Shown: positions 1 through 5,448 of the stretch, in pieces
Numbering within the stretch: position 1 is the first letter of the stretch
Layout: the number at the start of each line of letters is the position of its first letter
Assembly (NCBI GenBank): GCA_030612345.1
Contig: JAUWOB010000011.1
Span: forward strand, 1-11,593
Origin: Dehalococcoidia bacterium
Lineage (GTDB): Bacteria; Chloroflexota; Dehalococcoidia; GIF9; AB-539-J10
Reading direction: 5' to 3'
Length of the DNA: 11,593 nucleotides
Made by a program: the position numbers and the translations under genes
The notes under the pieces: model-generated
The model's input: only the letters and a program-made list of their open reading frames with translations
The model's database searches: none
What the model was told of the DNA's origin: nothing

Positions 1-2
1 CA

Positions 3-356
3 AGCTATGTAGCGGGCAGCGCCGCCTGCAGCGGCAGTTGCATCATCTATTACTCCACAGACAATGGTGCGACCTGGACAACTACCGAGCCCGCGCCAAG
101 CCAGCTGACCAGTATTAAGTGGTTCATTTACGAGGCTATACCCGCTTACTCAACCGGAACTGCTAGCTTCCAGAGCAAGGTTAACTCAGATGTCATCGGC
201 ACACCGCTCATCTGCAACACCCCCTCTGCCGGTGTGGGGGACTGCCCCTTTGAACCGGTTGATGCTGTCTGCGCCAACGGCGGTGCCGATCTTGATCTGA
301 GAAAGGTGGTGAACGACCAAGTCCCTGCGAAGGTGGCGATATCACCTACACAGTGA
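3..356 (+). CDS. Surface protein, upstream fragment (partial at left edge, broken by frameshift)
   Basis: This frame is open from the left edge and ends at a TGA at 354-356. It encodes a secreted-type sequence rich in Ser, Thr, Gly and Ala, with scattered cysteines (for example CSGSC near the start and CPFEPVDAVC near 240-270). Its last part, ADLDLRKVVNDQVP, is the typical first strand of a DUF11 repeat domain. The rest of that strand (EGGDITYTVTVSN) continues in another frame from 329, so the stop at 354-356 is most likely caused by a one-base deletion near 327-329. This fragment and the reading frame that ends at 1056 are therefore parts of one gene. The N-terminus and any signal peptide lie outside the window. 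DUF11 domains occur in bacterial and archaeal extracellular proteins; the specific function is unknown. Confidence 0.6.
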   Translation, partial: SYVAGSAACSGSCIIYYSTDNGATWTTTEPAPSQLTSIKWFIYEAIPAYSTGTASFQSKVNSDVIGTPLICNTPSAGVGDCPFEPVDAVCANGGADLDLRKVVNDQVPAKVAISPTQ

Positions 357-390
357 CCGTATCCAACCGCAGTACCACCGACGCGAGGGT

Positions 391-1056
391 GTGCAGGTTA
401 CCGATCTGCTCCCTTCTGGGTTGACATATATCGGCAGTAGCACGCGCCAGGGCACATATGACAATACCACAGGCCTGTGGAATGTGGGCAGCTTGAAGGC
501 TTCCGCCATCGCCACGCTTACTCTCAGCGCAAGCGTCAATACGGGCACCGCAGGTACGACGATAGAAAACTGGGCGTACATCACCCATGCGGACCAGACA
601 GACCCGGTTGACATAAACAACTCTGACCACGACGATGGCATTACAGTCCATGCTGCCCCTGCTGCCTACTCAGCAAGCAATTCGCCAGTCTGTGAGGGCA
701 CCACTATATGCCTGTTTGGTGGACCCGGTGGGATGACGTCATATCACTGGACAGGACCTGGCGGGTTCACCAGTGATGAGGAAAACCCTGTGATGCCAAA
801 TGCAACGTCCGCCATGGCCGGCACCTATACTTTGACAGTAACCAACAGCAACGGCTGCACAGACAGCGACAACGTGGTGCTGGCTCTCACTTATGAGAAT
901 GGGCAGAGCGGACCCCCTGCACCGCCCCTTACGGTAGGCCGGGAGACCTACCCCACAAATAAGCTGGCTGTCCTGGCGCCATGGATTGTCTTATTGGCAG
1001 CCATCCTAGCCGGTACAAGCTTGCTGGTGGTGAGGCGCAATCGGGCTCGAGGCTAG
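391..1056 (+). CDS. Surface protein, C-terminal part: DUF11 domain, Ig/PKD-like domain, membrane anchor
   Basis: Counted from the GTG at 391, residues 1-87 are the second half of a DUF11 domain (VTDLLPSGLTYIG, then LTLSASVN, ending in an Asp/Asn-rich turn DINNSDHDD). Residues 93-165 form an Ig/PKD-like domain of the kind written SPVCEGTTICL...GTYTLTVTNSNGC. A Pro-rich linker follows, then a hydrophobic helix at about 192-214 and a basic end (RRNRARG), consistent with a C-terminal anchor in the cytoplasmic membrane and the rest outside the cell. There is no LPXTG motif. No ribosome binding site precedes 391, and the missing DUF11 strand is encoded just upstream in another frame, so 391 is not a true start. 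The gene was probably continuous with the fragment ending at 356. Whether it is a pseudogene or carries sequencing errors cannot be decided here. Confidence 0.7.
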   Translation: MQVTDLLPSGLTYIGSSTRQGTYDNTTGLWNVGSLKASAIATLTLSASVNTGTAGTTIENWAYITHADQTDPVDINNSDHDDGITVHAAPAAYSASNSPVCEGTTICLFGGPGGMTSYHWTGPGGFTSDEENPVMPNATSAMAGTYTLTVTNSNGCTDSDNVVLALTYENGQSGPPAPPLTVGRETYPTNKLAVLAPWIVLLAAILAGTSLLVVRRNRARG

Positions 1057-1069
1057 GCACTGCAAACCG

Positions 1070-1092
1070 GGGGCAGACTTTGTCGCTGCCCC
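1070..1092 (+). terminator. Possible terminator between the convergent surface-protein and pyrF genes
   Basis: GGGGCAG at 1070-1076 and CTGCCCC at 1086-1092 form a perfect 7-bp stem with a 9-base loop, 13 bases after the surface-protein stop codon. A short T run (TTTT, 1099-1102) follows after six bases rather than directly, so this is an imperfect intrinsic terminator. It lies between two convergent genes and could act in both directions. Confidence 0.35.
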
Positions 1093-1132
1093 TCGTCGTT
1101 TTGGTGCTTTGGTGTTGCCTGAGGAGATGCTC

Positions 1133-1942
1133 TCATTTCGCGCCTGGGCGGGAAGCCAGGTGAGTGTTGATCTGCCTGCGGATCCCTTCTGCCATGTTTC
1201 TGGCCGCCTGGGCGAAGTCCTTCTCCTGCGAGGCATAGAGGATTTGGCGCGACACATTGATAATGGCCTTCTCGCCCTGGGCATCCACTCCGTAGCCAAC
1301 TGCTGAAGCCAAGTCCCCTCCCTGAGCACCAATGCCGGGGATAAGGAAGCACATGTCGGGGCAAATCGAGCGGACCTTCTGTAGCTCCTGAGGATAGGTA
1401 GCCCCGACTACCAGACCGATATTGCCGTAAGTATTCCATTCTCTGGCCTTCCGGGCCACCACCTCATATAGCGGTATGCCATCGGTGCAAAGGTTCTGAA
1501 AATCCGTGGCTCCCCGGTTTGACGTCCGGCATAGAATGAAGACTCCATTATCCCGGTAGCTGATGAAAGGCTCTATGGAATCGAAGCCGAGGTAGGGATT
1601 GACGGTAGCGGCATCGAAGCCAAAAACCGTGAAAAGGGCCCTGGCATAGGCCCTGGCAGTGTTACCGATGTCGCCGCGCTTGGCGTCGGCAATGACAGGA
1701 ATGCCATCAGGGATGCATGTTATGGTCTTCTCCAGGATAGCAAACCCCCCAGTGCCCAAGGCTTCATAGAAGGCCAGATTGGGCTTATAGGCGCAGACCA
1801 GGTCGCTTGTGGCCTCGATGATGGCGTTGTTAAACTGCAGAACGTCCACCCCGGGCAGCAGCTCCGGGTCGGGGTCAAGTCCGATGCAGAGCCAGCTTTT
1901 GTTTTTTCGACTGATAGCAAGCAGTTTGTCGGCGAATCTCAT
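1133..1942 (-). CDS. pyrF: Orotidine 5'-phosphate decarboxylase
   Basis: The product (269 residues) decarboxylates orotidine 5'-phosphate to UMP, the last step of de novo pyrimidine synthesis, in the cytoplasm. It has the TIM-barrel layout of the longer bacterial subfamily (about 270 residues, against about 230 for E. coli PyrF). Strand 1 carries LCIGLDPD (18-25), K53 sits in AYKPN, the catalytic motif is DAKRGD at 86-91 (Asp86, Lys88, Asp91), and the phosphate-binding loop is PGIGAQGGD at 202-210. The ATG at 1940-1942 places the first beta strand at the usual distance and is preferred even though no Shine-Dalgarno sequence precedes it. A promoter-like pair just upstream suggests a very short 5' leader. 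No other pyrimidine gene is adjacent, so it appears to be a single-gene unit. All key residues are present and no defect is visible. Confidence 0.96.
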   Translation of the reverse strand: MRFADKLLAISRKNKSWLCIGLDPDPELLPGVDVLQFNNAIIEATSDLVCAYKPNLAFYEALGTGGFAILEKTITCIPDGIPVIADAKRGDIGNTARAYARALFTVFGFDAATVNPYLGFDSIEPFISYRDNGVFILCRTSNRGATDFQNLCTDGIPLYEVVARKAREWNTYGNIGLVVGATYPQELQKVRSICPDMCFLIPGIGAQGGDLASAVGYGVDAQGEKAIINVSRQILYASQEKDFAQAARNMAEGIRRQINTHLASRPGAK

Positions 1943-1955
1943 TGCTGTAACACAG

Positions 1956-1983
1956 ATAATATCAGGAGATGGGCATAAATCAA
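1956..1983 (-). promoter_or_regulatory. Predicted promoter of pyrF
   Basis: Read on the minus strand, TTGATT (1983-1978) and TATTAT (1961-1956) are separated by 16 bases and match the sigma-70-type consensus at 4 of 6 and 5 of 6 positions. Only 13 bases separate the -10 element from the pyrF ATG. Transcription would start about 6 bases before the codon, leaving no room for a Shine-Dalgarno site, and none is seen. Confidence 0.4.
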
Positions 1984-2018
1984 AGCTCGGGATAGCATTC
2001 TACTATATCTGGAGGGGA

Positions 2019-2240
2019 GTGTGCAGCTGGCTTCGTCAGGCGAGGCAAGGTGATGATCACCCCGGCAAGGCTGGTTGGCAGCGACAAGAAACGAGTGTCC
2101 CGATGAAATCGGGGCAGTTACAGAAGCAGAATCGAACGGCCTGTGATGAGAAGGAGGTCAAGGAGTTTGTCTCCAGGAGTACAACGTAACCGTTGTCACG
2201 AAAGGAGAGCAAAGAGGAGTTCAAGGCGAAGGAACTTCTC
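2019..2240 (+). ncRNA. Hairpin-rich gene-free stretch: candidate structured RNA or decayed group II intron 5' part
   Basis: The gene-free interval 1943-2290 holds six short inverted repeats in a row: 2027-2039 (CTGGC/GTCAG with one G-U pair), 2049-2061 (GGTGA/TCACC), 2099-2113 (CCCGAT/ATCGGG), 2162-2174 (GGAG/CTCC), 2181-2196 (ACAACG/CGTTGT) and 2214-2240 (nine pairs, one G-U). Loops are mostly 3-5 bases, as in folded RNA. The plus strand is purine-rich between stems, which favours plus-strand transcription, and a -10-like TACTAT lies at 2001-2006. The stretch begins with GTGTG at 2019-2023, which matches the 5' consensus of group II introns, but no reverse transcriptase and no domain V were seen. 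A reading frame across 1809-2189 has no family features. The strand and the identity of the RNA are inference. Confidence 0.3.
2214..2240 (-). terminator. Hairpin downstream of the DivIVA-like gene, possible terminator
   Basis: A nine-pair stem (one G-U) with a 9-base loop lies about 50 bases after the stop codon of the DivIVA-like gene. On the minus strand it is followed by TTTGCT, so the T run is poor. It may instead belong to the structured stretch described at 2019-2240. Confidence 0.2.
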
Positions 2241-2290
2241 TTGAGTCCAGTCTAGTCCTAGCCGTTTCTCATCGCAGACAGGCGGGTCCT

Positions 2291-3364
2291 TTACGGCTTT
2301 CCTTGTAGCATTGTGTTTCCAGAGAGGCCTATGCGAACTTTCTTTGGCTCTTTCCCCAGTTCACCATTGCTGGCATCCGCGCCAGCTGACACTTCTTCAA
2401 TATGAGCAACTCCCGGGATCGTTCGCAGCACATCAAGTAAGTTCATCTCCTTACGCAGAAAGACCAGAATCGCAGGCATATCAACTCGGGGTATGATCTC
2501 GGTGTTCGCAACTTCTGGGAGTTCATCAAGGTAGGCCACGACCTCCATCATCTTGCGCATGTGCACCGGAGGAAGGATCTCCACTTCGAACTGCGGGTCG
2601 CCCAGTTCTGCGCGGTCTTCCATCTCGAGCAGTCTTGAGAGGTCGGAACCCTTTTCGGATTGGCAGGTGGCCTGGCTTGGCTGCAGGTGTTGGTCGAGTG
2701 CCTTGCCCTCTTTCACGGGTGCAGCACTAAGCTCCTCTTTCGGTGCCACGATTAGAGGGCCTCTCGCTTCTTGAGATTTCGTTGGTACAGGGCCGCTCTC
2801 CTCTCCGGAATGTACGCCTATGGCACTGCTTTCCTTCGCGGACCGGGACCGCTTGTTCTCGAAATCTGCCTTTGCCTCTGTAGCCTGCTGTCTAAGGCGG
2901 TCCAGTTCTTCCAGCAAATAGCCGAACTGCTTGTCTATGACATTGCCGAGTGAACCCTGGATCTTCATCGTCTCGTTCTCTAGCAGCGCTGCTGCTTTCT
3001 TTTCGGCTTCAGCCCGGATGGCATTAGCCTCTTCATTAGCGATCTTCAGAACTTCAGCTTGTTTCTTTTCCACTATCTGTCGAGCTTGCTCCCTGGCTTT
3101 GTCCATAATGGCAGTGCTCTCAGCTTTGACTTGTGCGGTGGCTTCCGTCTTGATCTGATTAGCCAGCCTATCGGCCTCAACAATGGTTGTCTCTGCGAGT
3201 TTGGTAAGAGATGCGATATGATGTTGGAATTTGGCCAGCTTATCTCGCTCCCTGATAAGCTCGTCGATGAAAGACGCTACCTGGGCCTCATCTAGCCCGG
3301 TCTTTACTCGCTTGAACTCACGCCCCCCCAGCGTGACGACACCATCCTTACCGCTGTTGTTCAT
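2291..3364 (-). CDS. DivIVA-like coiled-coil protein with C-terminal alpha/beta domain
   Basis: The protein (357 residues) has three parts. Residues 16-36 (FKRVKTGLDEAQVASFIDEL) resemble the short N-terminal membrane- or curvature-sensing segment of DivIVA/GpsB-like proteins. Residues 37-168 form a long Glu/Lys/Ala-rich heptad coiled coil. After a charged linker rich in Pro, Ser and Glu (170-255), residues 258-325 form a compact beta-alpha-beta-like domain (FEVEILPPV, helix KMMEVVAYLDELPEV, strand AILVFLRK, helix and strand LLDVLRTIPGVAHIEEV). The end (326-357) is probably disordered. No transmembrane segment is seen. A clear ribosome site, GGGAGG, stands 7 bases before the ATG. It is the last gene of a three-gene minus-strand set, and a strong hairpin separates it from the coiled-coil gene upstream. 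DivIVA-like proteins mark poles or division sites, so a scaffold role is likely but inferred; the C-terminal domain was not identified. Confidence 0.75.
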   Translation of the reverse strand: MNNSGKDGVVTLGGREFKRVKTGLDEAQVASFIDELIRERDKLAKFQHHIASLTKLAETTIVEADRLANQIKTEATAQVKAESTAIMDKAREQARQIVEKKQAEVLKIANEEANAIRAEAEKKAAALLENETMKIQGSLGNVIDKQFGYLLEELDRLRQQATEAKADFENKRSRSAKESSAIGVHSGEESGPVPTKSQEARGPLIVAPKEELSAAPVKEGKALDQHLQPSQATCQSEKGSDLSRLLEMEDRAELGDPQFEVEILPPVHMRKMMEVVAYLDELPEVANTEIIPRVDMPAILVFLRKEMNLLDVLRTIPGVAHIEEVSAGADASNGELGKEPKKVRIGLSGNTMLQGKP

Positions 3365-3391
3365 AACATCGCCTCCCTTTTATGTATTACT

Positions 3392-3428
3392 GAGCACCGG
3401 CAAGAGCAGCGTGAAACTCGCCGGTCTC
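3392..3428 (-). promoter_or_regulatory. Intercistronic stem-loop before the DivIVA-like gene
   Basis: A 12-bp interrupted stem is formed by GAG-c-ACCGGC-aa-GAG (3392-3406) and CTC-GCCGGT-CTC (3417-3428), with a 10-base loop. On the minus-strand transcript it lies between the coiled-coil gene and the ribosome site of the DivIVA-like gene and is not followed by a T run. It is therefore more likely an mRNA processing or stability element, or an attenuating structure, than a terminator. Confidence 0.4.
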
Positions 3429-3457
3429 GTTTCATCCCTGGATGGCTTGACATATCG

Positions 3458-3928
3458 CTATGTCTCCGTCTCACCCTGGAAGATTCTCCAGATTCTCTCT
3501 GAAGTTCCGCTGGTCTCTGCCCAGGCTCTATCGACAGTCTCCTGCCGTGCTCTCAATGCCTGACGCCCGCTCTCCTGGTAGAGTTGATCAGCCCTCCGTT
3601 TCGCTTCCTTATATGCTTCCGCCGCTTCCTGTTCAGCCTTCTGAAGGGCTTCCGAAGCTTCCTCCATGGCCTGAGCACATGTGTTAGCGACTCGCTCCTC
3701 GATCTCCTTGAAGGCCTGCTCCCCCTGATGCTGTCGTTCCTGATACGCTGCCGCTACCTTTCTGTGAGCTTGCAGATAAGACATGTAGGCCGCCTGTGCC
3801 TGGTTCATCAGCTCATTCAGAGGGTCCTTGCCCTCCTCAGAGGCCTTGGGGGTAAACTCGACTACCTGTTCCCCATCTTTGCTTACCACCTTCCTGGCCT
3901 GCCGATTCTTAGTCATGATCGTCGCCAT
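3458..3928 (-). CDS. Alanine/glutamate-rich coiled-coil protein of unknown function
   Basis: I do not recognise a family for this 156-residue protein. A basic N-terminus (1-30, with QVVEFTPKA) precedes an almost uninterrupted helical, heptad-patterned stretch from about 36 to 138. That stretch is rich in Ala, Glu, Gln and Lys and contains repeated motifs of the type AEQEAAEAYKEAKRRADQLYQ. The end (139-156) carries two tryptophans (WAE and IWRIF). There is no signal peptide or membrane helix. The ATG at 3926-3928 is preferred because GGAGG stands 6 bases upstream; an internal ATG four codons later lacks this. It lies between a small HTH gene and a DivIVA-like coiled-coil gene on the same strand, and the three are probably co-transcribed. 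The shared helical, filament-prone character of the two larger proteins suggests that they interact, but this is inference. Confidence 0.7.
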   Translation of the reverse strand: MATIMTKNRQARKVVSKDGEQVVEFTPKASEEGKDPLNELMNQAQAAYMSYLQAHRKVAAAYQERQHQGEQAFKEIEERVANTCAQAMEEASEALQKAEQEAAEAYKEAKRRADQLYQESGRQALRARQETVDRAWAETSGTSERIWRIFQGETET

Positions 3929-3984
3929 AATGCACCTCCGTCAATTTGCTCTGGCACTGCGTTCTGAAGTCCTCCTTTGCCGAT

Positions 3985-4230
3985 TTATCTCGAAGTCGAT
4001 GACACCTTTGCTGTTGCAGTCACGTGGTTCCTCTGAATTCTGCCGGTCTCTGCCGTAATGCTACGAAGTTCATCCTCGGTGAATAACCTCCAACCCTTCC
4101 TGTCCCTGTATTCAGCTTCCTTTACGATGTTTTGCCTCATCCAGCGAAACAAGGTGCTCTTCCCTATGCCGACTACTTGGCAAACCTCAGCAGTCCTATA
4201 ATAGACTCGGCCATTTATCTGTACGGACAT
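3985..4230 (-). CDS. Small MerR/excisionase-type helix-turn-helix protein
   Basis: The product (81 residues from the ATG at 4228-4230) carries one winged-helix DNA-binding domain of the MerR/HTH_17 type. Helices 1-2 read RTAEVCQVVGIGKSTLFRWM (12-31), and a basic wing, YRDRKGWRLFTEDELRSI, lies at about 41-58. It lacks the long dimerisation helix and ligand domain of full MerR regulators, so it resembles an excisionase or a DNA-binding adaptor. A TTG at 4237-4239 could extend the frame by three codons, but the likely ribosome site AGAGG (4240-4244) abuts it, while it stands 9 bases from the ATG; the ATG is therefore chosen. It heads the minus-strand set with the coiled-coil and DivIVA-like genes (56-base gap). 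It may regulate that set or link its products to DNA. A palindrome lies directly upstream. Confidence 0.75.
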   Translation of the reverse strand: MSVQINGRVYYRTAEVCQVVGIGKSTLFRWMRQNIVKEAEYRDRKGWRLFTEDELRSITAETGRIQRNHVTATAKVSSTSR

Positions 4231-4248
4231 ACGCAACAACCTCTGATA

Positions 4249-4260
4249 ATATTTGAATAT
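4249..4260. promoter_or_regulatory. ATATT-tg-AATAT palindrome upstream of the HTH gene, possible operator
   Basis: This perfect 5+2+5 inverted repeat lies 4 bases beyond the probable ribosome site of the HTH gene, in the most AT-rich part of the intergenic region, where a -10 element of the minus-strand promoter could sit. Its placement would suit autoregulation by the HTH protein. Short AT palindromes also arise by chance, and no convincing -35/-10 pair was found. Confidence 0.2.
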
Positions 4261-4418
4261 AGCTTAAGGCTTTCGCGATTTCCTGTAAATCACCTATTGG
4301 TAATCGTACTTTTGTAGGGGAAGCGAGACTGCTTTCACATTGTGGTAGCTTTGCCAGGAGAACATATCGAGCGTCATTGACTGCTTCCGGTAATACACAG
4401 CGCTCCCATGATCAAGCC

Positions 4419-4457
4419 GCTGCATGTGGATACTGCTCTTCATTGCAGCTTCTTTTT
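4419..4457 (+). terminator. Hairpin plus T tract with no gene upstream (small RNA end or leader attenuator?)
   Basis: GCTGCA (4419-4424) and TGCAGC (4444-4449) pair perfectly across a 19-base loop and are followed by TTCTTTTT on the plus strand, the form of an intrinsic terminator. No plus-strand coding gene precedes it, because the HTH gene reads the other way. It could end a small RNA from 4260-4440 or attenuate a long PAC2 leader. The stem is short and the loop long, so confidence is low. Confidence 0.3.
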
Positions 4458-4484
4458 GCGTTTGTTCACGTCAGGGTCTACAAT
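4455..4484 (+). promoter_or_regulatory. Weak promoter-like pair upstream of the PAC2-family gene
   Basis: TTTGCG (4455-4460) and TACAAT (4479-4484) are spaced by 18 bases. The -10 matches the consensus at 5 of 6 positions, the -35 poorly. It would give a leader of roughly 90 bases. Confidence 0.25.
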
Positions 4485-4581
4485 ATAGGCATCTGGAAAG
4501 CCTCTGAAACGAGGTAGAAGGTGCCCAAGCGACTGCAGCGCTTTCGCGTATCATTGGCAGCAAAGGGAAGCTAAGATAGAG

Positions 4582-5376
4582 TTGAGAGATATAGTAAAGC
4601 TATATAAGCAGCCACGCCCTAAGAACTGCTCCATGCTTGCCTCCTGGCCCGGCATAGGCGACGTGTCATTAACCGCGGCGAAGTACCTTGTTGAGAAGCT
4701 GAATGCTGCGGAAATAGGAGAGATTGACCCTGTTGACTTTTTTGAACCAGTGGGCGTTGCAGTCAAAGACAACGTGGTCGAGAGTCCTCGCTTCCCTGAG
4801 AGCAAGTTTTACTATTGGCAGTCTGCTAAGAGAGATAGAAGCTTGGTGATTTTCATTGGTGAGGAACAGCCTGCTTTCAAAGGTTATGATCTGGTCAACT
4901 GCGTCCTGGACGTGGCGCAAAGGCTCAAGGTGGTCAGAGTATATAGCTGTGCTGCTGCGGTAACGCGCATACACCACAGTGAAGAGATGAAGGTTTGGGG
5001 TGCAGCTACGGCTTCTGCCTTAGTGGACGAATTAGGCAAGCATAATGTGGTTCTGAGGGGTAACCTTCGCATCGCCGGATTGAACGGGTTGATATTGGGA
5101 ATGGCTAAGGAAAGAGGCATGGAAGGCATTTGTCTGCTGGGCGAGGTGCCCTCCTATGCCACGCAGATAGCCAATCCCAAAGCCTCTCTGGGTGTGCTGC
5201 GTGTTCTGACCAAAGTGATAGGCATTACACTGGACTTGACCGAGCTTGCTCATTTGGCCGAGCAAGTGGACAGGGAGATGGACGTGATAGCGAAGAGGAT
5301 TACGGCCGAGTTCATTGACCAGTTCACGGAACCCATTTGGGAGCAGGATGAGGATGAGGACGAGCACGAAGAGTGA
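4582..5376 (+). CDS. PAC2-family protein (proteasome assembly chaperone 2-like)
   Basis: The product (264 residues) matches the PAC2 fold family, which includes eukaryotic proteasome assembly chaperone 2, archaeal PbaA/PbaB and many bacterial proteins of unknown role. Typical features are the opening strand and turn SMLASWPGIGDVS (17-29), LVIFIGEEQPAF (about 88-99), YDLVNCVLDVAQRL, NLRIAGLNGLILGMAKERGM (about 154-173), and the segment LLGEVPSYATQIANPKASL. The C-terminus is strongly acidic (EQDEDEDEHEE) and has no HbYX proteasome-docking motif. The start is the TTG at 4582: no ATG or GTG lies upstream in frame, and a later ATG at 4633 would cut the first strand. An AAGGGAAG stretch (4563-4570) about 11 bases upstream may serve as ribosome site. 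No proteasome gene is in the window. The family call is fairly sure; the function is unknown. Confidence 0.82.
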   Translation: MRDIVKLYKQPRPKNCSMLASWPGIGDVSLTAAKYLVEKLNAAEIGEIDPVDFFEPVGVAVKDNVVESPRFPESKFYYWQSAKRDRSLVIFIGEEQPAFKGYDLVNCVLDVAQRLKVVRVYSCAAAVTRIHHSEEMKVWGAATASALVDELGKHNVVLRGNLRIAGLNGLILGMAKERGMEGICLLGEVPSYATQIANPKASLGVLRVLTKVIGITLDLTELAHLAEQVDREMDVIAKRITAEFIDQFTEPIWEQDEDEDEHEE

Positions 5377-5411
5377 GGAGAGGCGGCAGTCCCGGTCTAG
5401 CTAGGGCCACA

Positions 5412-5440
5412 TTGACCGGCACAGGTAGATATGCTACCAT
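5412..5440 (+). promoter_or_regulatory. Predicted promoter of the uracil-DNA glycosylase gene (leaderless mRNA)
   Basis: TTGACC (5412-5417) and TACCAT (5435-5440) are exactly 17 bases apart. The -10 ends 8 bases before the ATG at 5449, so transcription should start at or within a base or two of the start codon. No Shine-Dalgarno sequence is present upstream (the bases just before the ATG read CGAATTAG), which agrees with a leaderless transcript. This promoter would also drive the RNase J and ftsK genes downstream. Confidence 0.5.
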
Positions 5441-5448
5441 CGAATTAG

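Larger units (their letters stand above)
4261..4581. other. Divergent intergenic region without a recognised gene
   Basis: Together with 4231-4260 this separates the minus-strand HTH gene from the plus-strand PAC2-family gene. No supported coding frame was found. It holds a hairpin followed by a T tract (4419-4457) and a weak promoter-like pair (4455-4484), listed separately. The frame of the PAC2 gene stays open upstream to at least 4501 but offers no ATG, GTG or TTG there, so a longer protein is not supported. Nothing else recognisable was seen. Confidence 0.5.

Noticed and set aside
1809..2189. A 126-codon plus-strand reading frame overlapping the 5' end of pyrF and the hairpin-rich stretch
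   Set aside because: Its first third is antisense to pyrF, its composition is not protein-like, it has no ribosome site, and the rest overlaps consecutive RNA-like hairpins.
2019..2240. A complete group II intron with a reverse transcriptase
   Set aside because: Only a 5'-like GTGTG and domain-I-like hairpins are seen; there is no reverse transcriptase gene, no domain V and no 3' boundary, so at most it is a fragment.
4231..4239. The TTG start for the HTH gene at 4239
   Set aside because: The only good ribosome site, AGAGG at 4240-4244, directly abuts this codon; the ATG at 4230 has a normal 9-base spacing.
4132..4317. A 61-codon plus-strand reading frame across the HTH gene, considered as source of a transcript ending at the orphan hairpin
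   Set aside because: It is mostly antisense to the HTH gene, whose domain is clear, and shows no ribosome site or recognisable family pattern.
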